Shown in pieces: positions 12,970-13,957 of a stretch of 13,957 bases of DNA. Numbering within the stretch: the stretch's first letter is position 1; each line of letters starts with the position of its first letter. This stretch comes from Bacteroidota bacterium (GTDB lineage Bacteria; Bacteroidota; Bacteroidia; Chitinophagales; Chitinophagaceae), in assembly GCA_947457085.1 (NCBI GenBank), contig CANGUS010000017.1, forward strand, positions 1 through 13,957. Direction: 5' to 3'. Made by a program: the position numbers and the translations under genes. Under the pieces are notes generated by a model. The model searched no databases. It had not been told where the DNA came from and saw nothing but the letters and a program-made list of their open reading frames with translations.

Positions 12970-13957
12970 TTATTTAGTTGTTTTTTGTGTTGCTCTTTTT
13001 AAAGCAATTTGATAATTGTTATTGTCTTGATTGAAATTAATCGCTTGGTTATAATCATGAATGGCATTTTGATATTCTTGTTGAATTTCATAACACAATC
13101 CTCTGTTGAAATAGGCATCTGCATAATCTGGCTTCACTTCAATGGCAATATTAAATTGACGTATTGCTTTTTCGGTAGAGTCTTCTTGTAATAGCATCCA
13201 ACCCATGTTGTAATAGGATTTCGGATATTGCCGGTTGATGCTTACCATTCTGGTAAATATTTTTTTAGCTTCTTCAAATTTATTTTGATTTTGCCAAAAC
13301 ATAGCCTTGCCATACAGCGGTGATAAATCTGAGGTATCTGCTTGGTAGGCATTTTCAAAATAGCTCAATGCCATTTCGTCCTTTCTACGTTCATAAATTA
13401 AAGCCAATTGCATGTGTGCATCAACATATTTTGGTTCTGTCTGCACAGCGGTTTGAAAACTAGAAATTGCCTTGTTGGTATCCTTCAATCCTTTATAGCA
13501 CATCCCTTTTAAAAAGTATGCTTCTGCATTGTATACATTTTGACGAAGTACGGTATTGATTTCTACAAATGCTTTTGGATATTCTTCCGTAAACATGAAC
13601 AAATTAGCCATTTTTAAATGAGCAATTTCATCTTTAGGATTTAATTCAATTGCTTTTTGAATCCATTTTACACTGCTTGTAATGTCTTTGTGGTCAAACA
13701 TCAATTCGCCAATTGCACTGTGGTAGTTTGCTTTGGTTGAGTCCAATTTTACTGCTTGGTAAAAATCCGATAAAGCCAATGAATCTTGTTCAATGCTTCT
13801 GTAAATTAAACCTCTTTTAAAATAAAGAGAAGCATCATTCGGTTTTTCTTTGATTTGTTGGGATATAGCAGCAGTCTCTTTAAAAGATTGATCATCTTTC
13901 AATTTATTCTTTTCTTGATTGCTACAAGCGATTAAGAAACAGACCAATGAAACTACC
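12970..13957 (-). CDS. TPR-repeat lipoprotein, start beyond the right edge
   Basis: About 328 codons are present up to the window edge. In the same frame, the sequence reads VVSLVCFLIACSN at the N-terminal side: a hydrophobic run ending in the lipobox LIAC, with no credible initiation codon inside the window (the in-frame TTG at 13947 would leave too short a signal peptide). The gene therefore begins past base 13957 and encodes a lipid-anchored envelope protein. After a lysine-rich linker come about eight consecutive 34-residue TPRs, with the pattern W/Y..G...A...F at each; the clearest end AVKLDS, AIELNP, IAIEVKP and AINFNQ. TPRs bind other proteins; no enzyme domain is present. The rpe gene starts two bases after its stop, so it heads or belongs to the rpe-ubiA-maf unit. 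Role unknown. Confidence 0.85.
   Translation of the reverse strand, partial: VVSLVCFLIACSNQEKNKLKDDQSFKETAAISQQIKEKPNDASLYFKRGLIYRSIEQDSLALSDFYQAVKLDSTKANYHSAIGELMFDHKDITSSVKWIQKAIELNPKDEIAHLKMANLFMFTEEYPKAFVEINTVLRQNVYNAEAYFLKGMCYKGLKDTNKAISSFQTAVQTEPKYVDAHMQLALIYERRKDEMALSYFENAYQADTSDLSPLYGKAMFWQNQNKFEEAKKIFTRMVSINRQYPKSYYNMGWMLLQEDSTEKAIRQFNIAIEVKPDYADAYFNRGLCYEIQQEYQNAIHDYNQAINFNQDNNNYQIALKRATQKTTK

Overview
The window is an AT-rich (roughly one-third G+C by eye), gene-dense stretch of chromosome from a member of the Bacteroidota. The supporting signs are: several start sites preceded by the Bacteroidota-type -7 element TAnnTTTG, some with a TTTG about 20 bases upstream; almost no Shine-Dalgarno sequences; several lipoproteins with an LxxC-like lipobox; and protein variants typical of the phylum, such as an aspartate aminotransferase beginning MPNISNRG and an FKBP-like protein next to an NrnA-type DHH phosphoesterase. 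A Chitinophagia-like lineage is a guess. No mobile element, CRISPR array, tRNA, rRNA or prophage gene was seen.

Layout. (1) 1-1572, minus strand: nrnA followed by a degenerate FKBP-like exported protein that overlaps it by 22 bases and runs off the left edge. (2) 1733-2722, plus: a cystathionine beta-synthase/cysteine synthase-family enzyme, divergent from nrnA. (3) 2799-5373, plus: a PstS-like lipoprotein and a 521-residue exported TPR protein, closed by a strong hairpin terminator at 5392-5419 shared with the convergent pyrE. (4) 5479-6758: pyrE (minus) and a Nudix hydrolase (plus), divergent across 47 bases. (5) 6907-7317, minus: arfB. (6) 7420-8207, plus: dtd and a MazG-like pyrophosphohydrolase. 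(7) 8269-10088, plus: aspartate aminotransferase and a rhomboid protease. (8) 10172-10843, plus: a DUF4397-like lipoprotein. (9) 13957 back to 10840, minus: a tight four-gene unit, TPR lipoprotein - rpe - UbiA prenyltransferase - maf, with only 2, 7 and 3 bases between genes. The TPR lipoprotein's start lies beyond the right edge.

How the genes work together. Most products are housekeeping. There is a notable density of 'house-cleaning' enzymes: NrnA (short RNA and pAp), Nudix, MazG and Maf (nucleotides), Dtd (mischarged tRNA) and ArfB (stalled ribosomes). They lie in several transcription units, so this looks like ordinary Bacteroidota gene order and not one system. PyrE makes OMP for pyrimidine synthesis, Rpe serves the pentose phosphate pathway, and the CBS-like enzyme serves sulfur amino acid metabolism. 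I find no convincing undescribed defence or mobile system. The points most worth a second look are promoters almost touching the start codon (possible leaderless mRNAs), the unassigned UbiA enzyme, the PstS-like/TPR pair without a transporter, the degenerate FKBP domain, and the two TAG stop codons sharing one CTAG.
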